Assembly: GCA_013298125.1 (NCBI GenBank)
Contig: JAAFJP010000030.1
Coordinates: forward strand, 17,745-81,744
Length of the DNA: 64,000 nt
Reading direction: 5' to 3'
From: Cytophagales bacterium
GTDB lineage: Bacteria; Bacteroidota; Bacteroidia; Cytophagales; Spirosomataceae
In this document: one piece after another, positions 45,125-53,500 of the stretch
Position numbering within the stretch: position 1 is the stretch's first letter
How the letters are laid out: each line of letters begins with the position of its first letter
Notes under the pieces: model-generated
Database searches by the model: none
Told to the model about the DNA's origin: nothing
The model's input: the letters and a program-made list of their open reading frames with translations, nothing else
Position numbers and translations under genes: made by a program

Positions 45125-46510
45125 ATGAAAAAAATAGTTATCTTAGGCGGAGGCGAAAGTGGTGTTGGGGCAGCATTATTGGCAAAAGCAAAAGGCTTTG
45201 AGGTTTTCCTTTCAGACAAAGGTTTATTATCCGATAAATCCAAAGAAACTTTATCTCAAAACAATATTCCTTTTGAAGAAGGCGAACATACAGAAGCCAA
45301 AATTTTGGATGCCACCGAAGTCATCAAAAGCCCAGGAATTCCTGATAAAGTGGTGCTAATCAAGAAATTACATTCGCTAAGAATTCCCGTAATTTCAGAG
45401 ATTGAATTTGCTTCACGCTATACGAAAGCGAAGATTGTTGCCATCACGGGAAGCAATGGAAAGACCACTACAACGCTTTTGACCTATCATATTCTCAAAA
45501 GTGCAGGATTAAACGTAGGACTTGCGGGTAATGTAGGCGAGAGTTTTGCCAAGCAAGTAATTGAAGATACTTTTGATTATTTTGTCTTGGAACTCAGTAG
45601 TTTTCAATTAGATAATTGCTTCGATTTCAAGGCTGATGTGGCGATTTTATTGAACATCACCCCCGACCATTTGGATAGATACGACTACGTTTTTCAGCAT
45701 TATATCGAATCAAAATTTAGGATTTTGCATCACATGACCGCCGCCGATGACTTCATTTATTACCAAGAAAGTGAAGCTCTGATGGGTGAATTATTAAAAC
45801 GTACTGATTTGACTGTCAAGCGTTTGCCTGTTTCTTTAATAGCCCCCCAGCCCCCAGAGGGGGAGTTAAAATCAGGCTTGAATACCCCCCCTCTGGGGGC
45901 TGGGGGGCTACTACAAAACGATATTTTACACATCCAATATCAACAACAATCTTTCGATTTTCCCGTTTCAGAATTACCCATAAAAGGCTCGCACAATGCC
46001 ATCAATGCGATGTGTGCAATCTTGGCTTCTCAATCTTTAGGACTTGATAATGAGCAGATTACGGCTGGCTTAAAATCATTCCAAAGTGTTGAACATCGTC
46101 TTGAACCTTGCGGAGAAATCAAAGGCGTAAAATACATCAACGACTCAAAAGCAACTAACGTGGATTCAGTTTTTTATGCCTTAGGAAGTTACAACGAACC
46201 CATCATCCTCATCATGGGAGGCGTGGATAAAGGCAACGATTACCGCCAAATTGAGCAATTGGTGGAGCAAAAAGTAAAAGCCTTGATTTGTATGGGAACG
46301 GATAACTCAAAATTAGTAGAGTTTTTCGGCAAGAAAGTACCCATGATTTTCACGGTGGACAGTATGCAAAAAGCCGTACAATTATCCTCAGATTTAGGAA
46401 CAGAAGGAGACGTAGTGTTGCTCTCACCCGCCTGTGCGAGTTTTGATTTGTTTAAGAATTATGAGGATAGGGGGAGGCAGTTTAAGGCAGCGGTGGCTGA
46501 GTTGGAGTGA
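45125..46510 (+). CDS. murD: UDP-N-acetylmuramoyl-L-alanine--D-glutamate ligase with in-frame repeat insertion
   Basis: 461 residues. The Mur ligase ATP site (GSNGKTTTTL), ELSSFQLD, NITPDHLDRYD and HNAINAMCAI, together with the Rossmann start GGGESGVGAALLAKAKGF, identify MurD. It adds D-glutamate in peptidoglycan synthesis. Bases 45841-45909 are a G/C-rich palindrome read in frame (APQPPEGELKSGLNTPPLG...), 69 bp and thus a multiple of three, which adds about 23 residues in a surface loop between conserved regions. The gene otherwise looks intact. Confidence 0.95.
   Translation: MKKIVILGGGESGVGAALLAKAKGFEVFLSDKGLLSDKSKETLSQNNIPFEEGEHTEAKILDATEVIKSPGIPDKVVLIKKLHSLRIPVISEIEFASRYTKAKIVAITGSNGKTTTTLLTYHILKSAGLNVGLAGNVGESFAKQVIEDTFDYFVLELSSFQLDNCFDFKADVAILLNITPDHLDRYDYVFQHYIESKFRILHHMTAADDFIYYQESEALMGELLKRTDLTVKRLPVSLIAPQPPEGELKSGLNTPPLGAGGLLQNDILHIQYQQQSFDFPVSELPIKGSHNAINAMCAILASQSLGLDNEQITAGLKSFQSVEHRLEPCGEIKGVKYINDSKATNVDSVFYALGSYNEPIILIMGGVDKGNDYRQIEQLVEQKVKALICMGTDNSKLVEFFGKKVPMIFTVDSMQKAVQLSSDLGTEGDVVLLSPACASFDLFKNYEDRGRQFKAAVAELE
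45841..45909. repeat. Palindromic repeat inside murD (family of 47210-47290)
   Basis: 23-bp perfect arms (45841-45863 and 45887-45909; AGCCCCCCAGCCCCCAGAGG) flank a 23-nt A/T-rich loop. A related element with the same outer sequence (AGCCCCCTAACCCCCAGAGG) is intergenic at 47210-47290. It interrupts murD without shifting the frame. Confidence 0.92.
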
Positions 46511-46675
46511 ATTGACCTATTTATTTTAACTTGATAAATCAACATTATCTTACTTAAAACGTTTAAATTCTCTAACTGCTCAAAATTCACAGGAATCTTA
46601 ACATAGTCATTCACAACCAATCAAGTAGAAACTTATAGATTTTCGGTTATATTAAAATGAATAAACAACAACAAT

Positions 46676-47206
46676 ATGAATCGTAGAGAAGCCGTACAAC
46701 GAGTAGCCCTGATGATGGGCGGAGTCTTGGCAGCCCCTTTGATGGCGGGTGTGATGGGACAAGTAACCAACACAGGCGAAAGTGTTATTATTTCTGCTGA
46801 ACAAGAAGCATTTTTGGCAGAGGTTGCTGATATTATTATACCCACAACGGACACCCCAGGAGCTAAGGCAGCGGGTGTTGAAAAATTCATCGTGCGAGTA
46901 ATGCGGGATTGTTACAAGAAAGAAGACCAAGAGAAATTCTATGCAGGATTGGCAAAATTGGATGCTGACAGTCAAGCAAAGTTTGGCAAAGGTTTCGTGA
47001 ATCTCGACGTAGCACAAAAGAACGAAATGGTAAAATTATCAACCGTAAATGATAAACCTTTCTTCCAAAGAATGAAGGAATTGACCGTTACGGGCTATTT
47101 TACTTCCGAAATCGGAGCCACAAAAGCCTTGGAATATTTACCAGTTCCAGGGAAATTTGAAGGCTGTATTCCGTTGAAGGCAGGACAGAAGGCTTGGGCG
47201 TTGTAG
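46676..47206 (+). CDS. Gluconate 2-dehydrogenase subunit 3 family protein
   Basis: 176 residues, with a signal sequence (NRREAVQRVALMMGGVLAAPLMAG) containing twin arginines, and the family signature ADIIIPTTDTPGAKAAGVEKFI. It is the small accessory subunit that goes with a GMC-type flavoprotein, which is encoded directly downstream (but split). It probably anchors and exports the dehydrogenase. Confidence 0.9.
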   Translation: MNRREAVQRVALMMGGVLAAPLMAGVMGQVTNTGESVIISAEQEAFLAEVADIIIPTTDTPGAKAAGVEKFIVRVMRDCYKKEDQEKFYAGLAKLDADSQAKFGKGFVNLDVAQKNEMVKLSTVNDKPFFQRMKELTVTGYFTSEIGATKALEYLPVPGKFEGCIPLKAGQKAWAL

Positions 47207-47209
47207 TCA

Positions 47210-47290
47210 AGCCCCCTAACCCCCAGAGGGGGAACTAAAAAATACTCTCAAATTTATTCCTTCAATTCCCTCTCTGGGGGTTAGGGGGCT
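47210..47290. repeat. Inverted repeat between the gluconate dehydrogenase subunit genes
   Basis: Arms 47210-47232 and 47268-47290 (AGCCCCCTAACCCCCAGAGG), one mismatch, with a 35-nt A/T-rich loop. Starts four bases after the stop of subunit 3 and ends 6 bp before the flavoprotein ATG, so any ribosome loading or transcript reading must pass it. Same family as the murD insertion. Confidence 0.9.
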
Positions 47291-47296
47291 ATCATT

Positions 47297-49009
47297 ATGA
47301 ATCTAAACATTGATGCCGTAAAGGCAATGACCTACGATGCCATCGTCATTGGTTCAGGAATATCAGGCGGCTGGGCTTCTAAGGAGCTGACTCAGAAGGG
47401 TTTACGAGTGCTGATGCTCGAAAAGGGCAAACAACTCGACCACGTAACGGGTTATGAAAACGCCATGAAAGACCCTTGGGAATTGCAGTATCGTGGACGT
47501 TTGACAATTGAACAAAGAGAATCTCATCCAAAACTTTCCCGTGATTATCCATACAATGAGGCTTCTGAAAAATACTGGATGAACGATAACGATTCTCTCT
47601 ACAAAGAAGAAAAACGTTTCGACTGGTATCGCCCAAATATCGTGGGTGGGAAATCTATCATGTGGGGTCGTCAGTCGTATCGTTTGAGTGATATTGATTT
47701 CGAAGCCAATCTAAAAGAAGGCATTGCCGTGGATTGGCCCATTCGTTATAAAGACGTTGCTCCGTGGTATTCTTACGTAGAAAAATTTGCGGGGATTTCG
47801 GGTGAAAAATTGGGCTTGCCTCATTTACCTGATAGTGAATTTCTCCCGCCAATGGAAATGTTTTGTGTAGAAAAATAAGTCAGACAAAGAATTGAAAAGA
47901 ATTTCCCTGGGCGATATATGACCATCGGGCGAGTTGCCAATCTCTCGGAGGCTCGCAAAGAACAGTTGGGTGTTGGACGTGCGGGATGTCAATATCGCAA
48001 TAAATGTGCCTTGGGTTGTCCGTATGGGGCATATTTTAGTACGCAGTCGTGTACTTTGCCACCCGCAGCCAAGACGGGACTTTTGACGTTACGACCTGAT
48101 TCGGTGGTAACGGAAATCATGTACGATGATAAGAAACAGCGGGCAACGGGCGTGCGAGTACGTGATGCAGTGACCTTGCAAGACCGTGAATATTTTGCCA
48201 AAATCATCTTCGTTTGTGGTAGTGCTTTGGGTTCGACGGCTTTGATGTTGAACTCAGTTTCGAGTCGTTTTCCGAATGGAATGGGCAATGATTCTGAGCA
48301 ATTGGGACATAATCTAATGGATCACCACTTCCGTACGGGTGCATCGGGCGTGTGGGAAGGAGATTTGGATAAATATTACTCAGGACGACGTGCAAACGGT
48401 ATTTATGTTCCCCGTTACAGAAATATTGGGACTGACAAACGTGATTATTTGCGTGGATTTGGTTATCAAGGCGGAGGAAGTCGTCAGGGTTGGCAACGCA
48501 ATGTGGCTGAATTGACTTTTGGGGCTGATTATAAAAACGAAGTAACCAAACCTGGACCTTGGACGATGGGCTTGGGGGCATTTGGCGAGACCTTGCCCTA
48601 CTACGAAAACCGAATGTATCTCCACAAAACCGAAAAAGACAAATGGGGAATGCCCTTGGTGGTTTTTGATGCAGAATTGAAAGAAAACGAAAAGAAAATG
48701 CGGGTGGATATGATGAACGATGCCAAAGAAATGTTGGAAACTTCGGGCGTGAAAAATGTGCGGACTTACGACAACGGTTCATTCTTGGGACAAGCAATTC
48801 ATGAAATGGGAACTGCCCGCATGGGACGTGACCCTAAGACCTCAGTCTTGAATGCCCACAACCAAGTACACGCCGTGAAAAACGTATTCATGACCGACGG
48901 AGCCTGTATGACCTCCGCCTCATGCGTGAACCCATCCCTAACCTACATGGCACTCACCGCCCGAGCCGCAGACTTTGCGGTGAAGGAGAGTAAGAAGATG
49001 AATTTGTAA
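47297..49009 (+). pseudogene. GMC-type oxidoreductase (gluconate dehydrogenase large subunit-like) interrupted by an in-frame TAA
   Basis: One continuous frame of 570 codons but with TAA at 47876-47878. The first ORF (47297-47878, 193 aa) has the FAD-binding GSGISGGWASKELTQKGLRV and VGGKSIMWGRQSYRL; the second (47918-49009, 363 aa) carries CQYRNKCALGCPYGAYF, IHEMGTARMGRDP and the C-terminal TDGACMTSASCVNPSLTYMA. The 13 codons between the two ORFs (VRQRIEKNFPGRY) continue the family sequence in the same frame, so a single base change, for instance GAA to TAA, created the stop. Flavoprotein activity is probably lost unless the stop is read through or is a sequencing error. Confidence 0.88.
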
Positions 49010-49026
49010 GGTTTTTTGGAAATGAA

Positions 49027-49061
49027 AAGCCCCTTGGAGATTGTTCTGAGGGGCTTTTTTT
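49027..49061 (+). terminator. Terminator after the GMC oxidoreductase
   Basis: AAGCCCCTT (49027-49035) with GAGGGGCTT (49048-49055) closed by an 11-nt loop, followed by seven T; 18 bp past the stop. Confidence 0.85.
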
Positions 49062-49170
49062 GTTTCTTATAAATACTTATGGCTTACATTTAGATAGATT
49101 GAGTGATTATCAGTAAATTTATGGTTGAATAAAAATAGATAGGGCATATATTGAATTTTCTTAAATCACT

Positions 49171-49950
49171 ATGAATTTAAACTTTGACGTTAGAAAGGCG
49201 GATGGATATTCAAGTAATTCTCAAATTGCAAGAGTTCTTACGGAGAATTGGGTTAAAGAAAATTCATTTTGTCCAAATTGCGGTCATTTTCATTTATCCG
49301 AATTTGAAAATAATAGACCTGTGGCAGATTTTTTCTGTAAAAATTGTTCAGAAGAATATGAACTCAAAAGTAAAGGAGGCAATCGTTTAGGTGAAAAAAT
49401 AATGGATGGTGCTTATTCTACAATGATTGAGAGGATTAACTCCGCAAATAATCCCAGTTTTTTCTTTCTGAATTACAATAGAAATAATTGGAGTGTGAAT
49501 AATTTTTTAATGATTCCCAAGCACTATTTTGTGCCTGAAATAATTATAAAGCGAAAACCCTTAGCTGTAACGGCACGAAGGGCTGGTTGGGTAGGTTGTA
49601 ATATTGACTTATCAAAAATTCCAGAAAGTGGGAGGATATTTATCGTCAAAGATTCAAAAGAAATTCCAAAAAATAAGGTAGAAATTAAGCTCCAAAGTAC
49701 GTCATTTTTAAGAAGTCAAAAATTAGATTCAAGGGGTTGGATTATGGATATTATGAACTGTATTGATAAAATTCAAGGAGATAATTTTACACTTGAACAA
49801 ATGTATGCTTTTGAGAATAAACTGAGAGTGAAATATCCAGAGAATAATCACATTAAAGATAAAATCCGTCAGCAATTACAGTATTTGAGAGATAAAGGAC
49901 TTCTTGAATTTACAAGCCGTGGAAATTATAAAAAGATAAAAATCTTATGA
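49171..49950 (+). CDS. DpnI-like methyl-directed restriction endonuclease
   Basis: 259 residues. The N-terminal PD-(D/E)XK domain has the zinc-type cysteines CPNC (34-37) and CKNC (56-59) and the catalytic residues Asp53, Glu64 and Lys66 (VADFF...YELKSK), exactly as in DpnI. The C-terminal part (about residues 180-259) is a winged-helix domain that in DpnI also reads methylated adenine. DpnI cuts G(m6)ATC. Its stop overlaps the start of the DpnD-like gene by four bases. Low G+C relative to neighbours points to transfer. Confidence 0.92.
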   Translation: MNLNFDVRKADGYSSNSQIARVLTENWVKENSFCPNCGHFHLSEFENNRPVADFFCKNCSEEYELKSKGGNRLGEKIMDGAYSTMIERINSANNPSFFFLNYNRNNWSVNNFLMIPKHYFVPEIIIKRKPLAVTARRAGWVGCNIDLSKIPESGRIFIVKDSKEIPKNKVEIKLQSTSFLRSQKLDSRGWIMDIMNCIDKIQGDNFTLEQMYAFENKLRVKYPENNHIKDKIRQQLQYLRDKGLLEFTSRGNYKKIKIL

Positions 49951-50270
49951 AAACATATTCGATTGAATTCTCAGAAACCTTAAAAAGAGTTATAAAAATA
50001 AACTCTGATTCTATCAAAAATGCACTTATTATTGCAAGTGAAATGTATAAAAGTGAGGAAGTAGTTTTAGACGAAAATGACTTTGAAACAATTTCTATTG
50101 ATGTGATAGAAGAATATTCTATCGAAAAAAATATTGACTTCGCAAATTTTATTTTAAAAAATGCAGAGGATATGATTGCTAATCTTTCAATTGAAGAATT
50201 AGCCAAAATTGGGTTTGGAGACTATTCCGAAGCAATTAAGCAATTTGATGCTAAATATTATGGAGATTAA
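49947..50270 (+). CDS. DpnD/PcfM-like small protein
   Basis: 107 residues. The N-terminus (TYSIEFSETLKRVIKINSDS, SEMYKSEEVVLDENDFETI) matches the DpnD/PcfM family; the rest is helical and acidic. In Streptococcus pneumoniae dpnD also follows the DpnI gene; its function is not known. Coupled to the endonuclease gene by a 4-bp overlap. Confidence 0.8.
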   Translation: MKTYSIEFSETLKRVIKINSDSIKNALIIASEMYKSEEVVLDENDFETISIDVIEEYSIEKNIDFANFILKNAEDMIANLSIEELAKIGFGDYSEAIKQFDAKYYGD

Positions 50271-50291
50271 TTAACAGAGTATTTTTATCCC

Positions 50292-50322
50292 CGCCGTTAT
50301 CTATGGAGACACAGACAATGGT
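50292..50322. repeat. Short palindromic repeat, copy 1 (GCCGTT..GAC family)
   Basis: CGCCGTTATCTATGGAGACA and on to CAGACAATGGT: a ~30-bp near-palindrome at the exact place where the methyltransferase relic lacks its N-terminus. Related copies are at 51167-51202 and 52684-52715. Confidence 0.7.
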
Positions 50323-51153
50323 AACCTCCTTCACGGAGATACAAACGAACTTTTACCACAATTCGACCATAAATTCGATATGGTCTTTGCTGACCCTCCT
50401 TATTTTTATCAAATGGAGGCTTATCCATACAAAGCGGACAAATCGTTAGTGTAAATAAAGGCACATGGGATAAGTCTCACGGGTATGACTACGTGAATGA
50501 TTTTAACAGAAAATGGCTTTCGTTAGTACGTGATAAAATGAAAGATGATGCCACTATTTGGATTAGTGGCACGATGCACAATATCTTTTCTATTGGTCAA
50601 ATCTTAACAGAATTAGATTTTAGAATTCTTAATGTCGTTACTTGGGAGAAAAATAACCCACCTCCAAATTTCTCTTGTCGATTTTTCACTCATTCAACCG
50701 AGCAAATTATCGGGGCTCGTAAAAGTGCCCCATTACTTCAATTACGAACTAATGAAGCAACTAAATGGTGATAAACAGATGAAAGATGTTTGGAAATTGC
50801 CCGCCATTGCTCCGTGGGAAAAATCATGTGGAAAACATCCAACTCAGAAACCTTTATCCGTTTTAACTCGCTTGATTTTAGCTTCAACAAAGCCCAATGC
50901 GTGGATTCTTGACCCTTTTACGGGTAGTAGCACCACGGGAATTGCAGCAAATTTAGCTAACAGAAGGTTTCTGGGAATTGACCAAGAGGAGGATTTTTTG
51001 AAAATTAGTATTGAAAGAAAATTAGAAATTGAGAATGCTAAAATAGCTTCTTCGTACAGAAAGAAACTACAAGGTTTCAATGATAAAAAGGAGCTTGAAT
51101 TATTCTTATTGCAAGAGCCACAAGTTGAATATCAGAAAGAGATAAAAATATAA
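50323..51153 (+). pseudogene. Relic of a DpnA-like adenine-N6 DNA methyltransferase, twice frameshifted and 5'-truncated
   Basis: Reading across frames gives a complete beta-class methyltransferase body: NLLHGDTNELLPQFD, motif IV ADPPYF, then (after a shift near 50403-50408) LSNGGLSIQSGQIVSVNKG, FNRKWLSLVRDKM, ISGTMHNIFSIGQIL, CRFFTHSTEQII, then (after a second shift in the A run at 50721-50724) VPHYFNYELMKQLN, KHPTQKP and motif I LDPFTGSSTTG. The sequence strongly resembles DpnA of the DpnII system, which methylates GATC. The first codons and start are missing; a palindromic repeat lies in their place. Nonfunctional as read. Confidence 0.88.
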
Positions 51154-51166
51154 ATAATCAGTTTTC

Positions 51167-51202
51167 TCTGCCGTTGTCTGTGTCTTCATAGGCAACGGCA
51201 AA
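51167..51202. repeat. Short palindromic repeat, copy 2
   Basis: TGCCGTTGTCTGTGTCTTCA / TAGGCAACGGC, complementary halves around a short loop, 14 bp downstream of the methyltransferase relic's stop and 7 bp before the stop of the ATPase gene. Confidence 0.75.
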
Positions 51203-51208
51203 GGGTTT

Positions 51209-52495
51209 CTACAAACTATTCACCCCATACAAAGGAATATTTGTAAGCCAATCTTGTTGTTTAAAAGGCAATCCTGACATTCTCAGAGCCATATTTGGTT
51301 GATATTGCTCATAAAAAAACTTAAAACTTTTTGACCGCACATTTTCACCAGATTTTACCTCAATCACAATAACTTCATTATTTTTTTGTACTACAAAATC
51401 AACTTCCGCCGTACTTCTTTCGTTTGTCCAATAAGTAATGAATAGTTCTTTATTCGTTTTTAGTTGTTGTAAAACAAATTGCTCTGCCATTGCCCCTTTA
51501 AACTCATTCAAGATTTCATTATTGATAATACTCGAAACGTCAAGCATACTCATTGCCCCCAACAAACCAACATCCACCAAAAATACCTTAAAAACCGAAG
51601 ATTCTTCATAGGCTTTGAGGGGGATTTCAGGCTTTTTGATTCTATTCACTTTCAATATTAACCCACAGTCTTGTAGCCATTGAATCGCCAATTCGTAGTC
51701 TTTGGCTCTTGCTCCTTCTCGGAGTATATTAAAAACAAACTTTTTGTTTTCTTTGGCTAATTGTGCAGGAATACTATTCCAAACCATTTGAATACGAGGA
51801 AAAACTTCTTTGGGAGCGTGTTTAGAAAAATCAGCTTCATAAGCCATGATGATTTGCTTCTGAATCTTTCTGACTAATTCAAAGTCCTTGTTCTCTTGAT
51901 AGGCAAGCACTACTTCGGGCATCCCGCCCACAAACATATATTGTTTTAAATATCCCAATAGTTTGTCGTGAAAAGGAACGAGTATATCCCAATTTTCATG
52001 CTGTATTTGTGCTACTAATCTTTCTTCGCCCATCGCATTTAGCACCTCTATAAACGACATGGGTGCTAATTCCATTATCTCAACTTTGCCCACAGGAAAA
52101 GAAGTCTGATTATGCAAAAACAGCCCCAAAAGGGAGCCAGCCGCTACAATATGATATTGAGGAGCATTTTCATAGAAATATTTGAGAGACGTAATTCCCT
52201 TGTTAGCCATCTGAATTTCATCAAAAATCAGGAGTGTTTCATCGGCGATTACCTTTTTTTGGGCATGAATTTCGATGGCTGTAATGATACGAGCAATATC
52301 AAAATCTTGATAAAAAATACCTTGAAGTTGTGGAAACTCCTCAAAATTGATGTAAATAGTTTCTTGATATTCGTTTTTACCAAACTCTTTCAAAAGCCAA
52401 GTTTTGCCCGTCTGTCTGGCACCTCTCAATAAAATAGGCTTTCTATTTTTGCTCAATTTCCAAGCAATTAAATCCTGAGTTATTTGTCTTTTCAT
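51209..52495 (-). CDS. AAA ATPase with DUF4143 domain
   Basis: 428 residues. Walker A GARQTGKT, Walker B TLLIFDEIQ, then the AAA lid and a C-terminal DUF4143 domain whose last part (STAEVDFVVQKNNEVIVIEVKSG) is a PD-(D/E)XK-like nuclease motif. Common, often multi-copy and mobile in Bacteroidota; function not established (proposed DNA-related). Three palindromes upstream suggest strict regulation. Confidence 0.9.
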   Translation of the reverse strand: MKRQITQDLIAWKLSKNRKPILLRGARQTGKTWLLKEFGKNEYQETIYINFEEFPQLQGIFYQDFDIARIITAIEIHAQKKVIADETLLIFDEIQMANKGITSLKYFYENAPQYHIVAAGSLLGLFLHNQTSFPVGKVEIMELAPMSFIEVLNAMGEERLVAQIQHENWDILVPFHDKLLGYLKQYMFVGGMPEVVLAYQENKDFELVRKIQKQIIMAYEADFSKHAPKEVFPRIQMVWNSIPAQLAKENKKFVFNILREGARAKDYELAIQWLQDCGLILKVNRIKKPEIPLKAYEESSVFKVFLVDVGLLGAMSMLDVSSIINNEILNEFKGAMAEQFVLQQLKTNKELFITYWTNERSTAEVDFVVQKNNEVIVIEVKSGENVRSKSFKFFYEQYQPNMALRMSGLPFKQQDWLTNIPLYGVNSL

Positions 52496-52534
52496 TTTAT
52501 AACGACTTAATTTGTGCAGTAAAGTACGCTATAT

Positions 52535-52620
52535 TTTACATTTTTATCACGATAAAAGTGTATTATTTTACATTTTTATCGTGATAAAAATGCTAATTTT
52601 TACATTTTTATCACGATACT
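52535..52620 (-). promoter_or_regulatory. Three iterated palindromes upstream of the AAA/DUF4143 gene
   Basis: TTTTTATCACGATAAAA at about 52540, TTTTTATCGTGATAAAAA at about 52573 and TTTTTATCACGATA at about 52606, spaced 32-33 bp (three helical turns) and each preceded by TTTACA. They lie 45-125 bp upstream of the ATPase ATG, as an operator array or iterated binding site would. Confidence 0.7.
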
Positions 52621-52683
52621 TTATAAATGAATGTCAAGTCTTGTGTGGGATGTACATGAAAGTATGACACATTCACGGGCTTG

Positions 52684-52715
52684 GTTGTCTGTGGAGACAT
52701 AGACAACGGCAAAAG
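52684..52715. repeat. Short palindromic repeat, copy 3
   Basis: GGTTGTCTGTGGAGACATAG then ACAACGGC, the same family as copies at 50292 and 51167, in an otherwise gene-free 260-bp stretch between the ATPase promoter and a gene remnant. Confidence 0.7.
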
Positions 52716-52756
52716 GAAAACTCTTTGAAGATGATTATGAGGGGCTTTTGGGATAC

Positions 52757-52969
52757 CTACTCCTTAGTCCAAATACGAGTATTGAGGTCTAAGTCCGAAA
52801 CAATTTTGATTAAATCTGATACAATTGTCCAATCTTTAACCCACTGATTTTTTACATCAATTTTACTCCAAACGGATATTTCAAAAAAGTATGCCATGTC
52901 TCTTGCATGAGTCAAAACAATGATAATCATTAAATTTTTACCATCAAAAAGAAATAAACCGTAATTTTA
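52757..52969 (-). pseudogene. 5'-truncated remnant of an unknown gene
   Basis: The frame encodes YGLFLFDGKNLMIIIVLT and continues HARDMAYFFEISVWSKID..., ending RIWTKE before TAG at 52757. An in-frame TAA lies just upstream of Tyr (about 52970), and the only ATG within the frame is at 52930 (57 codons). The sequence looks like the C-terminal part of a larger protein, so it is probably a decayed gene; no family recognised. Confidence 0.4.
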
Positions 52970-53005
52970 TTACTCAAATCATCAAACCCACTAAAAAGCA
53001 ATACA

Positions 53006-53470
53006 ATGAACTCAAAACAATTAACATTCATACTTTTTACAGCACTTTCCTTTTTCTTAACCATCCAAAAGAGTCAAGCACAATTTGGTGGTGGTTACGG
53101 AGGCGGCGGATATGGCGGTGGATATGGTCGTCAAGGAGGTGGGATTCCACAGGCTGCCCCAAGTTCTCCTCCCAAACCCGCAGAGTTAGACCCTGAAAAA
53201 ATGGCTAATGATGACACCAAATGGATGACCAAAAAGTTGAAATTAACGGAAGAGCAAATTCCCAAAATTGAGAATGCGAACATCAATTACGCCTTTATAC
53301 GTATTGATTTTGAGAATGAAATAAAGAAGATTCTTCCTCCTTTTACAGAAGAAATTCGTTTGAAATATCGTGCAAAAGCCCAAGCCATCAGAGACGAAAG
53401 AGATAAAACAATCAAAGCTCTTTTAACGGATGAACAATATCAAATTTATTTAAAAAAGAGGACGGATTAA
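53006..53470 (+). CDS. Small secreted glycine-rich protein with Spy/CpxP-like tail
   Basis: 154 residues. A signal peptide (FILFTALSFFLTIQKSQAQ) is followed by a Gly/Tyr-rich stretch (FGGGYGGGGYGGGYGRQGGG), a Pro/Ala linker and a helical C-terminal domain (KLKLTEEQIPKIENANINYA...LLTDEQYQIYLKKR) with the LTxEQ motifs of the LTXXQ/Spy family. Likely an envelope chaperone-like protein; inference. Confidence 0.75.
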   Translation: MNSKQLTFILFTALSFFLTIQKSQAQFGGGYGGGGYGGGYGRQGGGIPQAAPSSPPKPAELDPEKMANDDTKWMTKKLKLTEEQIPKIENANINYAFIRIDFENEIKKILPPFTEEIRLKYRAKAQAIRDERDKTIKALLTDEQYQIYLKKRTD

Positions 53471-53500
53471 TTGCCTATCAAAAAGGCAATTCTCCGTCTT
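53459..53500. terminator. Shared hairpin of convergent genes
   Basis: ATTGCCT (53470-53476) pairs with AGGCAAT (53484-53490), supported outside by GACGGA / TCCGTC. It spans the stop codons of both convergent genes. Confidence 0.6.

Noticed and set aside
45841..45909. murD treated as disrupted by the repeat
   Set aside because: The insert length is a multiple of three and keeps the frame with conserved residues on both sides, so the gene is kept as coding.
50493..50771. ORF of 92 codons as an independent gene
   Set aside because: It is one frame of the broken methyltransferase and continues into the relic's next frame.
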